64,000 nucleotides of DNA from Aromatoleum toluvorans (GCF_012910905.1 NZ_WTVN01000015.1:39749-103748), one strand, 5' to 3'; shown: positions 17,280 to 31,471, counted from the first letter of the stretch. Notes: generated from the sequence alone by a model not told the origin. Program-made: numbers and translations.

Positions 17280-17759
17280 GTGAAAGGTTTCGAGCCCACC
17301 TTCTTCGACAAGTTGTTCGACGACAGCCCGGCCGAGCCCGCTCGGCGCAGCCTGTCGATCGAGCAGCTGAAGGATGCGGTTGCGCGGGATCTGGAAGCGC
17401 TCCTCAATGCGCGCACGATCGTCGATGAGTCGGTTGCCGCAAGCTATCCGCAGGCAATGCGTTCGCCGCTTACCTACGGGCTTGCGGACTTCGCGGCCAT
17501 GAGCCTGAACAATCCCGAGCATCGGGCGGCGATCTGCCAATCGATCGAACTGGCGATTGCCCGCCACGAGCCCCGTCTGCGCAATGTCGAGGTTCAGCTC
17601 GAACTCGACCGGCGTTCCGTCAACGCGCTGTACTTTTCGATCAAGGCCTTGCTGGTGGTCCGCCCCGCCCGGGAGCCGGTGAATTTCGACGCATTGCTGC
17701 AACCGACAACCCTCCTGTATTCGGTGAATCGGCGGGTGCCGCGAAGCGGAACGAACTGA
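17280..17759 (+). CDS. tssE: T6SS baseplate protein TssE (gp25-like)
   Basis: 159 residues with a GTG start. The gp25/lysozyme-like fold is recognisable from FFDKLFDD near the start, the R-D-L-E-x-L-L-N-x-R motif (VARDLEALLNARTIVDES), YGLADFAAMSLNNPEHR and the C-terminal NALYFSIKALLVV. TssE joins TssF, TssG, TssK and VgrG in the baseplate that nucleates sheath assembly. It lies 46 nt after hcp and one base before tssF. Confidence 0.93.
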   Translation: MKGFEPTFFDKLFDDSPAEPARRSLSIEQLKDAVARDLEALLNARTIVDESVAASYPQAMRSPLTYGLADFAAMSLNNPEHRAAICQSIELAIARHEPRLRNVEVQLELDRRSVNALYFSIKALLVVRPAREPVNFDALLQPTTLLYSVNRRVPRSGTN

Positions 17760-17760
17760 G

Positions 17761-19587
17761 ATGGATGATCTGCTTCCCCATTACGAACGCGAACTCGCGT
17801 TCCTGCGCGGCCATTCGCGCGAATTTGCCGAGCGTTACCCGAAGATTGCCGGGCGACTGCTCGTCAATGGCGATGGGTGTGACGATCCGCACGTCGAGCG
17901 GATGATCGAATCATTCGCGCTGCTGTCGGCGCGAATCTCGCGCAAGCTCGAGGATTCCTATCCGCAATTTACCGAGGCCCTGCTGCAGGTCCTCTATCCA
18001 CACTATCTGCGCCCGTTTCCCGCCTGTTCGATCGCTCATTTCGACCTGGGCGGCGGGGAGCTGCAGCTTTCGGGTGCGGCGGCCATCGCGCGCGGGAGTG
18101 AGCTCCGGTCGCGGCCCGTGAATGGGATTGCCTGCCGCTTTCGTACTGCCTGGCAGGTCGATCTCCTGCCGCTGCGTGTAGACCAGTTCCGTTTCGACCC
18201 AGTCGCGTGGATGCCTGCATCGGTGCGGGCGCCGCGTGGCGTATCGGGAATACTGACGCTGGGTTTATGCGTTCTCGGTGCGGGTGCGCGCGCTGCCGAT
18301 CGGGTGCGCCTGTACATCGACGCCGAGTCTTCCGTTGCCGCAGCGCTGCGTGATGCCCTGTTTCTGCGTGTCGCGCAGGCGTGGGTCGAAAGTGAGGAGG
18401 GGGTATGGCATCCGCTGGAAGGCAGTCCGATCGGGGAAGTGGGTTTTACCGACGACGAATCGCTCATCGACTTCCCCGACAACTCCCATGACGCGTACCG
18501 GCACCTGACCGAATATTTCGCGTTCCCGGAAAAATACAACTTCTTCGATCTGTTGCTCGATCGATTGCCGCCCTCGTGGCGTTCGGGGGCATCGCTCCGG
18601 TTTCATTTCGCGCTGAAGGACGTGCGCCCGGAGGGGGAGACAGCCCGGCTTCTCGCCGACGTGACGAAGGAGTCCGTGAAGCTCGGCTGCGTCCCGATCG
18701 TCAATCGCTTCGAGCGTCACGGCGAGCCGATCCGCTTGAGCGGACGCACGTCGACGTACCCCGTCGTTGCCGATGGACGGCAGGCGCATGCCTACGAGGT
18801 GTATTCCATCGACACGGTGCGTTGTGTCAGCCGAGGAGTGGAAGGCGAATCGCACACCGAATATCGCCCGTTCTTTTCCTTGCGGCACAATGAAACGCAG
18901 GAACAGGACGGCCATTACTGGCACGCCGAGCGCGACGCGCGGGTTGCCGAAAGCAGTCCCGGGTACGAGATGGCACTGACGATTGTCGGTACGGATTTCG
19001 ACCCGGTAAATCCGCGGTCGGACGTCCTGAGCCTCTCGCTGACCTGCACGAACAGGGATCTCCCGGCGCGCCTTTCGATCGGACTGGACGGAGGCGACCT
19101 GTTCGCCGAAGGCGGCGGCGTCGTGCGGGCGATCCGGTTGCTGCGAGCGCCAACCAGGCCGTGCCGGTTCAACCATGAGCGTGACGGCCTGTGGCGCCTG
19201 ATATCCCACCTGTCGCTCAATCATCTCTCCCTTACCGGCAGTGGCCTCGCCGCCTTCAAGGAAATGCTCGGGCTCTACGACATGCGCCGGACGGCAGTGT
19301 CGCGGCGACAGATCGACGGCATCCGCGGCATTGAACAACGCGAAAAGACGTGCTGGATGGTGGGGCGTCCGTTTGCGGGCTTTGTACGGGGTGTCGAAGT
19401 GCGACTGACAGTCGACGAAGACAGCTTCGTCGGGGTCGGTCTGGATGTCTTTTCGCGCGTGATCGACCGGTTCCTGGGCCTGTATGTGCACCTGAACAGT
19501 TTCGTGCAGCTGGTGCTCGTTTCCGTCAGAACAGGGGAGGAGCTTGTTCGATGCAAGCCGCGCTCGGGCGATTCGATCCTGGGCTGA
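17761..19587 (+). CDS. tssF: T6SS baseplate protein TssF (VasA)
   Basis: 608 residues, family length. Begins MDDLLPHYERELAFLRGHSR, then EFAERYPKIAGRL and the conserved PQFTEALLQVLYPHYLRPFP segment; the C-terminus has VEVRLTVDEDSFVGVGLDVF and FVQLVLVSVRTGEELVRC. TssF is the main wedge component of the T6SS baseplate, two copies per TssG. It starts one nucleotide after tssE and its 3' end overlaps the tssG start by 37 nt, consistent with coupled translation of partners. Confidence 0.96.
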   Translation: MDDLLPHYERELAFLRGHSREFAERYPKIAGRLLVNGDGCDDPHVERMIESFALLSARISRKLEDSYPQFTEALLQVLYPHYLRPFPACSIAHFDLGGGELQLSGAAAIARGSELRSRPVNGIACRFRTAWQVDLLPLRVDQFRFDPVAWMPASVRAPRGVSGILTLGLCVLGAGARAADRVRLYIDAESSVAAALRDALFLRVAQAWVESEEGVWHPLEGSPIGEVGFTDDESLIDFPDNSHDAYRHLTEYFAFPEKYNFFDLLLDRLPPSWRSGASLRFHFALKDVRPEGETARLLADVTKESVKLGCVPIVNRFERHGEPIRLSGRTSTYPVVADGRQAHAYEVYSIDTVRCVSRGVEGESHTEYRPFFSLRHNETQEQDGHYWHAERDARVAESSPGYEMALTIVGTDFDPVNPRSDVLSLSLTCTNRDLPARLSIGLDGGDLFAEGGGVVRAIRLLRAPTRPCRFNHERDGLWRLISHLSLNHLSLTGSGLAAFKEMLGLYDMRRTAVSRRQIDGIRGIEQREKTCWMVGRPFAGFVRGVEVRLTVDEDSFVGVGLDVFSRVIDRFLGLYVHLNSFVQLVLVSVRTGEELVRCKPRSGDSILG

Positions 19588-20621
19588 TCGAGCAACTCGT
19601 TCAGGCACCCTACCGGTTTGAATTCTTTCAGGCGGTACGGCTGCTCGACGGCCTGTTCCGTCGCGAACCCGCAGGGCGCCCGCACGGCGCGGATGCCCTG
19701 TCCGACAGCATCCGGTTCCGGAACACGCTGCATCAGGGTTTCGCGCCCGCCGAGATCGAGGCGCTGGAGGTGTGGCATGACGCGAGCGACGATGGCGACG
19801 GGCCTGGCAGCCTGCGGAGGGTCGAGATCACCCCGTATTGCATCGGGCTTCTGGGCACCCACGGGGTATTGCCGGCGCATTACACGGAGCGCATCTCCGA
19901 ACGCGAGCGCTACTACCGGGATCGCGCAGCACGCGCCTTGCTCGACATCTTCGCGAACCGCGCGATCGGCCAGTTCTACCAAGCCTGGAAAAAATACCGG
20001 TTGCCGCTGCAGTACGAGTGCGACCGTCGTAATCGCTTCCTGCCACTGGTGCTGTCCGTGGCGGGCCTGGGTTTTGACGCCTTGCGCGACCGGATGCGGG
20101 CAGAGCCGGGTTGTGTCGAGGATGAGGCGATTGCGCGTGTTGCGAGCCTGCTAGGGCAGCATCCGCTGTCCGCGGGGGCGCTGACGCGCATTCTCGCAGG
20201 CCACTTCCGCGTTCCGGTCCGTGTCGAGCAGTTCGTGGGCGCATGGTATGTGCTGTCCGACGATCAGCGTACCGCGCTGGGCGGGCGCAATGCTGCACTG
20301 GGGCGCACCGCACTCGCGGGCGATCGTGTGTGGCAGCGCAACCTGAAGGTCCGTGTCCATCTGGGGCCGCTGTCGGCGGGCGCGTATCACGCATTTCTCC
20401 CCGGCGGCGAAGCCGCGGCGGCCCTGGCCAAATTGCTGATGCTCGCGACCGGGCACCAGTTCGAATACGAAATCTGCCCGTGCCTGCGTGCCGAGGATGT
20501 CCACCCCGCGACGCTCGACATCGGCAAGCCCGTGCGACTCGGTCGTGACGCCTTTCTCGCTTCACGTCCATCCGCGCACGATCGCAGCGATGCCGCTTAC
20601 GCTGCGCGCCCCCTCAATTGA
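19551..20621 (+). CDS. tssG: T6SS baseplate protein TssG (VasB)
   Basis: 356 residues. The start is the ATG that gives MQAALGRFDPGLIEQLVQAP, followed by YRFEFFQAVRLLDGLF, the usual TssG N-terminus; a GGGGAGG site lies about 10 nt upstream. Later landmarks are LGTHGVLPAHYTERI and RALLDIFANRAIGQFYQAWK. The open frame further upstream is only tssF in another frame. TssG completes the TssEFG-K baseplate wedge. The tssH gene follows after 28 nt. Confidence 0.95.
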   Translation: MQAALGRFDPGLIEQLVQAPYRFEFFQAVRLLDGLFRREPAGRPHGADALSDSIRFRNTLHQGFAPAEIEALEVWHDASDDGDGPGSLRRVEITPYCIGLLGTHGVLPAHYTERISERERYYRDRAARALLDIFANRAIGQFYQAWKKYRLPLQYECDRRNRFLPLVLSVAGLGFDALRDRMRAEPGCVEDEAIARVASLLGQHPLSAGALTRILAGHFRVPVRVEQFVGAWYVLSDDQRTALGGRNAALGRTALAGDRVWQRNLKVRVHLGPLSAGAYHAFLPGGEAAAALAKLLMLATGHQFEYEICPCLRAEDVHPATLDIGKPVRLGRDAFLASRPSAHDRSDAAYAARPLN

Positions 20622-20649
20622 TAACCGACCCTTTCTCCATCGTGATGCC

Positions 20650-23295
<2,646 letters not shown>

Positions 23296-23365
23296 GCGGT
23301 GCGCGGCTTGGGCGCAGTCCAGGAGCAGTCAACTTGCCAGCACGAGGCGGCGCTTTGCGCCATTT

Positions 23366-23401
23366 CAAAAACAACAGGCCACCCGCGGCGGGTGGCCTGT
23401 T
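23366..23401 (-). terminator. Rho-independent terminator of the tRNA-Ile / rpoD-side transcript
   Basis: A perfect 12-bp stem (AACAGGCCACCC paired with GGGTGGCCTGTT, loop GCGGC) is followed on the minus strand by TGTTTTTGA. The T-run lies on the side expected for transcription leaving the tRNA gene. It may also stop rightward T6SS transcripts, but the T-run on that side is poor. Confidence 0.85.
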
Positions 23402-23410
23402 GCACGCAAG

Positions 23411-23487
23411 TGGTGGGCCCAACAGGACTTGAACCTGTGACCAAGCGATTATGAGTCGCCTGCTCTAACCAACTGAGCTATGGGCCC
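23411..23487 (-). tRNA. tRNA-Ile (CAU anticodon, lysidine type)
   Basis: Read on the minus strand it is 77 nt including encoded CCA. The acceptor GGGCCCA pairs with TGGGCCC, the D-arm is TAGCTCAGTTGGTTAGAGC, the anticodon arm is GCGACTCATAATCGC with anticodon CAT, and the T-arm contains GGTTCAAGTCC. The body matches the tRNA-Ile2 (ileX-like) pattern, including AGGCGACTCATAATCGCTTG, not an initiator or elongator Met tRNA. It should read AUA after TilS converts C34 to lysidine; tilS is not in the window. It lies just downstream of rpoD on the same strand. Confidence 0.9.
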
Positions 23488-23529
23488 GGAAAGCGGGCAC
23501 CCGTGCAAAGACGGGCGCTGAGTCGGTCG

Positions 23530-25524
<1,995 letters not shown>

Positions 25525-25573
25525 GGCACTCCTTGAGTCGGGCGAAAGGTAAGTTGGGTAACCTGCAATTATA

Positions 25574-27409
25574 CTAAACGTCCTGGACTTTGCGGGCGTT
25601 GACAAGGCTCATTTTCTCGATAAGCAGTTCTGCGAGGCGATGCCTGTCCATCGGTGAAAGTCCGGACTCGCGCTCCTGCGCCGTCAAAGCGGCGATTTCG
25701 CGAGCGATTGCGTTGGTGTGAAGCTTGTTCATCGCGTCTGCGAAGAGCACTTCGACAACATCTTCGTCAAATTCCGCATCGACCAGTTCCGCGGCGACGC
25801 GAGCCAGCGTATCTGCGTGCGGGGTGTCCCGAAATTGTTCGACCAGTGCACCGAGCCCGGCGTTCGTTGTCAGGTCGCCGGTGCTCGACATGTCGACGAT
25901 CGCGATCAGTGCGCGCCCCTCTGCGGAGTCCGACGGGACGAGGTCGACGGGGAGTCGCGCCGCCCATGCCGGATGTTGCAGCACCAGCCGTAGCAGCGTG
26001 TTCGGGGCGTTTGCCTCCGATGGCGGGCGTCGCCGCACGCGCCCTGGTGACGATGCCGGATAGCCGGATGAGCCGTAGTCGCGTCGGCCACCGTAGGCGG
26101 CATCGCGCGGCGGGCGCGAATTGGCTGACGGCTTGAGGCCGAAGGCCGTCTCCACTTCGCCCTGGCTGAATCCCGAGGCGTCGGCGATGGCCTTGATGAT
26201 CTGCAGGCGCAGCATCGGTGCGGCGATGCGGGTGACGAGCGGCTTGGCGTCATGCACGAGCTTGGCGCGCCCCTCGGCCGTGTCGAGCGGACATTCGGTG
26301 CGCAGCTCGTTGAGCAGGAAGCTCGTCAGCGGCGTGGCGACTGCTGCTGCCTGATTGAACGCTTCGGCGCCGTTTGCGCGGACGAAGGAGTCCGGATCGT
26401 GCTGCTCGGGCAGGAACAGAAAGGCGAGGGTGACGTCGTCACGCAGCGCCTCGAGTGCGGATTCGAGCGCGCGTCGGGCGGCCTTTCGTCCGGCGTTGTC
26501 GCCATCGAAGCAGAACACGATGCGCTGGGCGTGGCGCAGCAGGGTGTTGATGTGATGTGGTGTGGTCGCGGTCCCGAGGGTCGCGACGGCGTTGGTTACG
26601 CCGAATTGCGCGAGCGCCACGACATCCATGTAGCCTTCGACGACGATCGAGTAACCGGCGTCCCGGATGGTTTTCTGTGCCTGCGGGAGGCCATACAGCT
26701 CGCGGCCTTTCTCGAACAGCGGGGTCTCGGGGGAGTTCAGGTACTTCGGCTCGCCCGAATCGAGGACGCGCCCGCCGAAAGCGATGATTCGGCCGCGGCG
26801 GTCCTGGATCGGGAACATGATGCGGTTGCGGAAACGGTCGTAGCGCCGTCCGGCATCGTTCTCGATGACCAGTCCCGCGTCGAGCAGGGCTTTTGCGTTG
26901 TAGTCCGGGAAGGCGTGACGCAGGGCCTGCCAGTCGTCGGGCGCGAAGCCGATGCCGAAGCGCGCGGCAATCTCGCCGGAGACGCCGCGCCGCTTGAGGT
27001 ACTCGATCGCGGCCGGGGACGATTTGAGCTGCTCGCGATAGAGGCGGGCGGCCGCCGTCATCGCGTCGATGAGGCCGTCGTGCGCGGATATCGCTTCGGC
27101 GCGGAAGCCGGGGCGGGTCTCCTGTGGAACCTGCAGTCCGGCGTACGACGCCAGTTCCTTGACGGCCTCGACGAAGGACAGGCCGCTGTACTCCATGAGG
27201 AAGCCGACGGCGCTGCCATGGACGCCGCAACCGAAGCAGTGATAGAACTGCTTGCTCGGGCTTACCGAGAACGAGGCGGATTTTTCTCCGTGGAAGGGGC
27301 AGCAGGCGAAGTAGTTCGCGCCACTCTTCTTGAGCGTGAGGTGGCGTTCGATGACGTCGACGATGTCGACGCGCGCGAGCAGATCCTGGATGAACGACTG
27401 CGGGATCAT
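25574..27409 (-). CDS. dnaG: DNA primase DnaG
   Basis: 611 residues. The N-terminal CHC2 zinc finger is intact (C37, H40, C58, C61 in CCPFHGEKS...CFGCG). The TOPRIM core follows, with [20 protein letters not shown] and [20 protein letters not shown], and a C-terminal helicase-interacting region ends near [13 protein letters not shown]. It makes RNA primers for replication. It lies between yqeY (37 nt upstream) and rpoD, the classic rpsU-dnaG-rpoD order with a yqeY insertion common in this group. Confidence 0.98.
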   Translation of the reverse strand: MIPQSFIQDLLARVDIVDVIERHLTLKKSGANYFACCPFHGEKSASFSVSPSKQFYHCFGCGVHGSAVGFLMEYSGLSFVEAVKELASYAGLQVPQETRPGFRAEAISAHDGLIDAMTAAARLYREQLKSSPAAIEYLKRRGVSGEIAARFGIGFAPDDWQALRHAFPDYNAKALLDAGLVIENDAGRRYDRFRNRIMFPIQDRRGRIIAFGGRVLDSGEPKYLNSPETPLFEKGRELYGLPQAQKTIRDAGYSIVVEGYMDVVALAQFGVTNAVATLGTATTPHHINTLLRHAQRIVFCFDGDNAGRKAARRALESALEALRDDVTLAFLFLPEQHDPDSFVRANGAEAFNQAAAVATPLTSFLLNELRTECPLDTAEGRAKLVHDAKPLVTRIAAPMLRLQIIKAIADASGFSQGEVETAFGLKPSANSRPPRDAAYGGRRDYGSSGYPASSPGRVRRRPPSEANAPNTLLRLVLQHPAWAARLPVDLVPSDSAEGRALIAIVDMSSTGDLTTNAGLGALVEQFRDTPHADTLARVAAELVDAEFDEDVVEVLFADAMNKLHTNAIAREIAALTAQERESGLSPMDRHRLAELLIEKMSLVNARKVQDV

Positions 27410-27446
27410 TGCTGCGGCCGCCCGCGGTGAGACGGGCGGCAGGCGC

Positions 27447-27893
27447 TCAGGTCGAGAGCTTTGCGCGGACGCGTCGCGATGCTTCCGCCATGTCGGCGCG
27501 CCCGGCGAGGCGTGCCTTGAGTTGCGGCATCACGCGCCCGAGATCGGCAATGCCCGTGGCGCCGGTTTCCGCGATCGCTGCGGCGATTTCGGCGTCGAGT
27601 TCGCTGTCCGACAGTTGCGCAGGCAGATAGGCCGAGAGCACTTCGATCTCGAAGCGTTCATTGGCGGCGAGGTCGGGGCGGTTTGCGGCGTCGTACTGGC
27701 TTGCGGAGTCACGGCGCTGTTTGACGAGCTTTTCGACCGTGCTCATGATGCCGGCGTCGTCGAGTTCGACCCGATCGTCGATCTCGCGCTGTTTGATGGC
27801 CGCGATGAGCAGGCGCACGGCCGAGAGGCGGGCGCTTTCCTTGGCGCGCAGGGCGGCCTTCATGTCGTCCTGGATGCGTTGCTTGAGGGACAT
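27447..27893 (-). CDS. GatB/YqeY domain protein
   Basis: 148 residues beginning MSLKQRIQDDMKAALRAKES, with LSAVRLLIAAIKQREID and a C-terminal KARLAGRADMAEASRRVRAK. The family resembles the C-terminal tRNA-binding domain of GatB and may influence tRNA amidation, but its role is not firmly known. The ATG at 27893 begins the conserved segment. It sits between rpsU and dnaG on the same strand. Confidence 0.93.
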   Translation of the reverse strand: MSLKQRIQDDMKAALRAKESARLSAVRLLIAAIKQREIDDRVELDDAGIMSTVEKLVKQRRDSASQYDAANRPDLAANERFEIEVLSAYLPAQLSDSELDAEIAAAIAETGATGIADLGRVMPQLKARLAGRADMAEASRRVRAKLST

Positions 27894-27916
27894 GAGCGAA
27901 GCTCCGAGTGGAGATG

Positions 27917-27960
27917 AAAACGCCACGCCGGGCGCAAGTCGAATGACTCGCGCCCGGCGT
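27917..27960 (-). promoter_or_regulatory. Hairpin plus T-run between rpsU and yqeY (attenuator-like)
   Basis: On the minus strand ACGCCGGGCG pairs with CGCCCGGCGT around a partly paired loop and is followed by GGCGTTTTC. It lies after the rpsU stop and before the yqeY start. In E. coli a partial terminator in the same operon sets the excess of S21 over primase and sigma; the same role here is inference. Confidence 0.65.
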
Positions 27961-27989
27961 GGGCGGCCGGCCGATTGATCCGGCTGGGA

Positions 27990-28202
27990 TCAGTACAGCT
28001 TCGGCGGCAGGGTCTGGCTGCGCAGGCGCTTGTGGTTGCGCTTGACGGCGGCGGCCGACTTGCGCTTACGCTCCGCGGTGGGCTTTTCGTAGAATTCGCG
28101 GGCGCGAAGCTCGGTCAGCAAACCGGTTTTTTCGATGGTGCGCTTGAAGCGGCGGATGGCGACTTCAAACGGCTCGTTCTCCTTGACGCGGATACCCGGC
28201 AT
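27990..28202 (-). CDS. rpsU: 30S ribosomal protein S21
   Basis: 70 residues, [20 protein letters not shown] then KKTGL-type core ([20 protein letters not shown]) and a basic tail [17 protein letters not shown]. The length is standard for S21. S21 joins the 30S platform near the anti-Shine-Dalgarno. The ATG follows an AAGGAAG site. It is the first gene of the operon rpsU-yqeY-dnaG-rpoD and has its own promoter upstream. Confidence 0.97.
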
Positions 28203-28242
28203 TGCGACTTCCTTGTGTATTCTGGTAGGCGGAAAAATGCGA

Positions 28243-28271
28243 AGTATAACGAGTTGAACTCGACAAGCCAA
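28243..28271 (-). promoter_or_regulatory. Sigma70-type promoter of the rpsU-yqeY-dnaG-rpoD operon
   Basis: On the minus strand -35 TTGGCT (28266-28271) and -10 TATACT (28243-28248) are separated by 17 nt, about 40 nt before the rpsU ATG. The -10 is one base from consensus. Confidence 0.75.
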
Positions 28272-28348
28272 GTGGAAACTTAACTTCCCGCGTGACGGCG
28301 CCGTTACAATGGCGTCCTGCACATTGGCGAGGCTGTCGGCTGGGGATC

Positions 28349-29377
28349 ATGAGAGTTCTGGGAATCGAGACGTCGTGCGACGAGACGGGTGTGGCCGTGT
28401 TCGATGTCGAGGCGGGTTTGCTCGGGCATTGCGTGCATTCCCAGATCGATCTGCATGCCGCCTATGGAGGTGTCGTTCCCGAGCTCGCGTCGCGCGATCA
28501 CATCCGGCGACTCCCGGCCCTCGTGCGGCAGGCGCTCGCGGAGGCGGGGTGCGGCCTTTCCGATATCGATGCGATTGCCTATACGGCCGGGCCGGGCCTG
28601 GCCGGGGCGCTGCTGGTCGGTGCGAGTTATGCCGAGGCGCTGGGAATGTCGCTCGGAGTGCCAGTGCTGCCGGTGCATCACCTCGAAGGTCATCTTCTGT
28701 CGCCGCTGCTGTCGGCCGATCCTCCGGAATTCCCGTTCGTTGCACTGCTGGTGTCGGGGGGGCACACCCAGTTGATGCAGGTGACCGGGGTCGGGGAGTA
28801 CGTGCTGCTGGGCGAGTCGCTCGACGACGCCGCGGGCGAGGCGTTCGACAAGACCGCCAAGCTGATCGGTCTTGGCTATCCCGGCGGACCGCAGTTGGCG
28901 CAACTGGCCGAGCGGGGGCGTCCGGGGCGCTTCCGTTTGCCCCGGCCGATGCTCAAATCGGGCGATCTCGACTTCAGCTTCAGCGGTCTGAAGACTGCGG
29001 TATTGAATGTGGTGAGTGCGTCGGACTGGAATTCCGGGGATGCCGGCGATCTGGCGGCCGACTTTCAGGAGGCGGTCGTCGAGGTGCTGTGCGCGAAGGC
29101 GCTGAAGGCGCTGGAGCTGACCGGCCTGTCGCGGCTTGTCGTGGCCGGAGGGGTGGGGGCGAACCGCCATCTGCGTCACCGCCTCGATTCGGCGACGCGG
29201 CGCAAGGGATGGCGGGTGTATTACCCGGAGCCCGAGCTATGCACCGACAACGGTGCAATGATCGCCTTTGCCGGTGCGCAGCGCCTGGTTGCCGGTGAGG
29301 CGGCGGGACAGGGGGGGGCGGTGAGGATTCATCCGCGCTGGCCTCTGGCGACGCTGCGGGCGCCCGGCGCAGCGTGA
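28349..29377 (+). CDS. tsaD: tRNA N6-adenosine threonylcarbamoyltransferase TsaD
   Basis: 342 residues beginning [19 protein letters not shown]. It has the metal-binding HHLEGH motif, the ATP-binding [11 protein letters not shown] and the C-terminal [13 protein letters not shown] and [12 protein letters not shown] segments of the Kae1/TsaD/YgjD family. With TsaB, TsaC and TsaE it makes t6A37 in tRNAs reading ANN codons. It is divergent from rpsU, a neighbourhood conserved across many proteobacteria. Confidence 0.98.
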   Translation: MRVLGIETSCDETGVAVFDVEAGLLGHCVHSQIDLHAAYGGVVPELASRDHIRRLPALVRQALAEAGCGLSDIDAIAYTAGPGLAGALLVGASYAEALGMSLGVPVLPVHHLEGHLLSPLLSADPPEFPFVALLVSGGHTQLMQVTGVGEYVLLGESLDDAAGEAFDKTAKLIGLGYPGGPQLAQLAERGRPGRFRLPRPMLKSGDLDFSFSGLKTAVLNVVSASDWNSGDAGDLAADFQEAVVEVLCAKALKALELTGLSRLVVAGGVGANRHLRHRLDSATRRKGWRVYYPEPELCTDNGAMIAFAGAQRLVAGEAAGQGGAVRIHPRWPLATLRAPGAA

Positions 29378-29391
29378 GCCAAGGGGGGGGC

Positions 29392-29985
29392 TCAGGCCTT
29401 GCGTCCGCCGATACGGCCTTCCGTTCCGTTGAGCAATTTCCGGATGTTCGCGCTGTGGCGCCAGATCAGTAGCGCTGCGATCAGGGTGAGAATGCCGACG
29501 ACTGCAGGCGGACCCGACAGGAAGTAACCGACGATGGGCGTTGCGAAGGCCGCGCCGAGCGCGGCGGCCGAGGAGTAGCGGGTGGTGAAGGCGATCGCGA
29601 GCCATACTGCAAGAGCGGTCAGCGCGACCCAGGCATTGATGCCGAGCAGCACGCCGAGTGCCGTGGCGACGCCCTTGCCGCCGTTGAAGCGCAGAAAGAC
29701 ACTGAACACATGACCGAGGAATGCGGCCAGTCCGGCGAGTGCGACGTCGGTCGCGTCGAAGCCGAGTCGGGTGGCGCCCCATGCGGCAAGCCACCCCTTG
29801 GCGCAGTCGCCGACGAGGGTCAGCAGCGCGGCGGACTTGTTTCCGCTGCGCAGGACGTTCGTTGCGCCGGGGTTGCCGGAACCGTATTTGCGTGGATCGG
29901 CAAGACCGAAGAGGCGGCTGGAGACGATCGCGAAGGGAATGGAGCCGAGCAGATAGGCGGCGATCAGCAGGAACAGCAGGGTCAT
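29392..29985 (-). CDS. plsY: Acyl-phosphate glycerol-3-phosphate acyltransferase PlsY
   Basis: 197 residues, polytopic. The membrane start [20 protein letters not shown], the [15 protein letters not shown] motif and [18 protein letters not shown] are the PlsY hallmarks. It acylates glycerol-3-phosphate using acyl-phosphate in the inner membrane, the first step of phospholipid synthesis. It is convergent with tsaD (14 nt apart) and divergent from folB, the usual tsaD-plsY-folB neighbourhood. Confidence 0.97.
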   Translation of the reverse strand: MTLLFLLIAAYLLGSIPFAIVSSRLFGLADPRKYGSGNPGATNVLRSGNKSAALLTLVGDCAKGWLAAWGATRLGFDATDVALAGLAAFLGHVFSVFLRFNGGKGVATALGVLLGINAWVALTALAVWLAIAFTTRYSSAAALGAAFATPIVGYFLSGPPAVVGILTLIAALLIWRHSANIRKLLNGTEGRIGGRKA

Positions 29986-30026
29986 TTTTTCACCTAGAAT
30001 TGCCGCGATTCTAATCGGGAAGCGAC

Positions 30027-30404
30027 ATGGACTTCATTTTCATCGAGGATCTGAGGGTAGAGGCCTGGGTCGGTATCTATTCGCGCGAGAAGGCTGCGCC
30101 GCAGATCGTCGAACTCAATCTCACATTCGGCGTCCCTGACTCTGCTGCCGAGCAGGACGACATTGCCGACACCATCGATTATGCGGAGGTGATCGAGCGC
30201 ATCCGCAAGGAGCTCGCCGAGCGCCACTTCAATTTGATCGAGACCCTGGGCGAATTCGTCGTCACATTGCTACTGGATGAATTCGGTGCGCCTTGGGTAA
30301 AGATCCGTGTCGCCAAGCTGGGTGTGATGAAGGGCGTGCGCCGCGTAGGGGTATATATTCAGCGTGGTCGGGAAGGAGTCTCCCTCCCCCCGACCGCCGA
30401 CTGA
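30027..30404 (+). CDS. folB: Dihydroneopterin aldolase FolB
   Basis: 125 residues, [20 protein letters not shown], with the active-site Glu in [17 protein letters not shown], then [20 protein letters not shown] and [12 protein letters not shown]. It cleaves dihydroneopterin to 6-hydroxymethyl-dihydropterin in folate synthesis. Monocistronic, with its own terminator. Confidence 0.96.
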   Translation: MDFIFIEDLRVEAWVGIYSREKAAPQIVELNLTFGVPDSAAEQDDIADTIDYAEVIERIRKELAERHFNLIETLGEFVVTLLLDEFGAPWVKIRVAKLGVMKGVRRVGVYIQRGREGVSLPPTAD

Positions 30405-30420
30405 ATGGGGCGTCCGGTGC

Positions 30421-30442
30421 GGGGCGCGAGAAGCGCCCCTTT
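30421..30442 (+). terminator. Terminator after folB
   Basis: GGGGCGC pairs with GCGCCCC (7 bp, loop GAGAA) and is followed by TTT. It lies between the convergent folB and H-NS genes and may serve both. Confidence 0.7.
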
Positions 30443-30454
30443 GAGCGTGGCTTA

Positions 30455-30820
30455 TTAAGCTCCGACTGCTTCGAGTTCGGCAAGCGGCTTGTTTTGCGCG
30501 AGCCAGTCGATCACCCATTGAGGTTTGCGACCACGGCCGCTCCAGCCGACCGTCGGATTTGCCGGGTTGCGATACTTGATCGGGACAACCCCGGGTTTCT
30601 TGCCGGCGGCTTTTGCTTTCCGCTTGTTGGGCGTGCTCTTTTCTTCGGTCGCCGCCGCATTGGGCAGCAAGTCGCTCAGTGACAGGCCTTCTTCGGCTGC
30701 CATCTTCTGCATCTTCTTGAGGAGGTCGCGGCGGGCGGAATCGCTGCGTCGACGGATCTCCGTTTCGACCTTGGATTGCAGGCGGCGCAATTCGGTCAGC
30801 GACATCTTGGCCAGTTCCAT
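30455..30820 (-). CDS. H-NS family nucleoid-associated protein
   Basis: 121 residues. The N-terminal helical dimerisation part (MSLTELRRLQSKVETEIRRR) and the C-terminal DNA-binding domain (VPIKYRNPANPTVGWSGRGR, then KPQWVIDWLA) are typical of betaproteobacterial H-NS/BpH3/KorB-like proteins. Such proteins bind AT-rich DNA and silence acquired genes. A GGAG site precedes the ATG. The AT-rich divergent T6SS promoter could be one target; that is speculation. Confidence 0.93.
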   Translation of the reverse strand: MELAKMSLTELRRLQSKVETEIRRRSDSARRDLLKKMQKMAAEEGLSLSDLLPNAAATEEKSTPNKRKAKAAGKKPGVVPIKYRNPANPTVGWSGRGRKPQWVIDWLAQNKPLAELEAVGA

Positions 30821-30982
30821 GTTTTCTCCGGTTTCAATTGTTCTTGATCTGATGAGGGCAATCTCCCGAGTCCGTGTGCGATCGGATCTTTAGGTGATTG
30901 GCCGAAGTCATTCTGCCAGCAATTCCGGAGAATTAGAATCCCGAAGCAAATGAAATTTCAAATCGGGAGGGCGTGCACGTGA

Positions 30983-31471
30983 TCAACTGGCGGTGTTGAC
31001 GAGTTCGGGCTGCAATACTCGCATTATCTCGTGAGGCCTGACGCCGACCAGGAAGCCGCGTCGCCCGCCATTGATATAGACAAGCGGAAGGTCGAGGATG
31101 GTGCGCTCCATGTAAATGGGCATGCGCTTGCGCAGCCCGAATGGCGAAGTGCCGCCGACAAGATAGCCTGAATGCCGGTTGGCCGTTTCCGGGGCGCAGG
31201 GTTCAATGCGCTTGCGGCCTGTCTGGCGGGCGAGTTCCTTCGTGGATACCTTGCGGTCGCCGTGCATGAGCACGATCAGCGGAGCGGCGGTTTCGTCTTC
31301 CATGACCAATGTCTTGACCACGGAATGCTCGGGGACATTGAGTTCGCGTGACGAAACCTTGGTCCCGCCATGCGCTTCATAGTCGTAGAGATGCGTGGAG
31401 AAGGGAATGCCGTGTTGCCGGAGGAAACGCGTGGCCGGCGTTTCGGGGGCGTGCGCATCCTGTTTGGTCAT
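30983..31471 (-). CDS. ybaK: Cys-tRNA(Pro)/aminoacyl-tRNA deacylase, YbaK/EbsC family
   Basis: 162 residues. The YbaK fold is clear from TRFLRQHGIPFSTHLYDYEA, VVKTLVMEDE, the catalytic-lysine segment LIVLMHGDRKVSTKELA and the GYLVGGTSPFGLRKRMPIYM loop. It hydrolyses mischarged Cys-tRNA(Pro). The ATG at 31471 fits the family; the open frame upstream is not conserved. It lies 52 nt after xerD on the same strand and could be in one transcript with ogt-xerD. Confidence 0.93.
   Translation of the reverse strand: MTKQDAHAPETPATRFLRQHGIPFSTHLYDYEAHGGTKVSSRELNVPEHSVVKTLVMEDETAAPLIVLMHGDRKVSTKELARQTGRKRIEPCAPETANRHSGYLVGGTSPFGLRKRMPIYMERTILDLPLVYINGGRRGFLVGVRPHEIMRVLQPELVNTAS

Noticed and set aside
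23411..23487. tRNA-Met call because of the CAU anticodon
   Set aside because: The body, especially AGGCGACTCATAATCGCTTG, matches tRNA-Ile2 rather than Met tRNAs.
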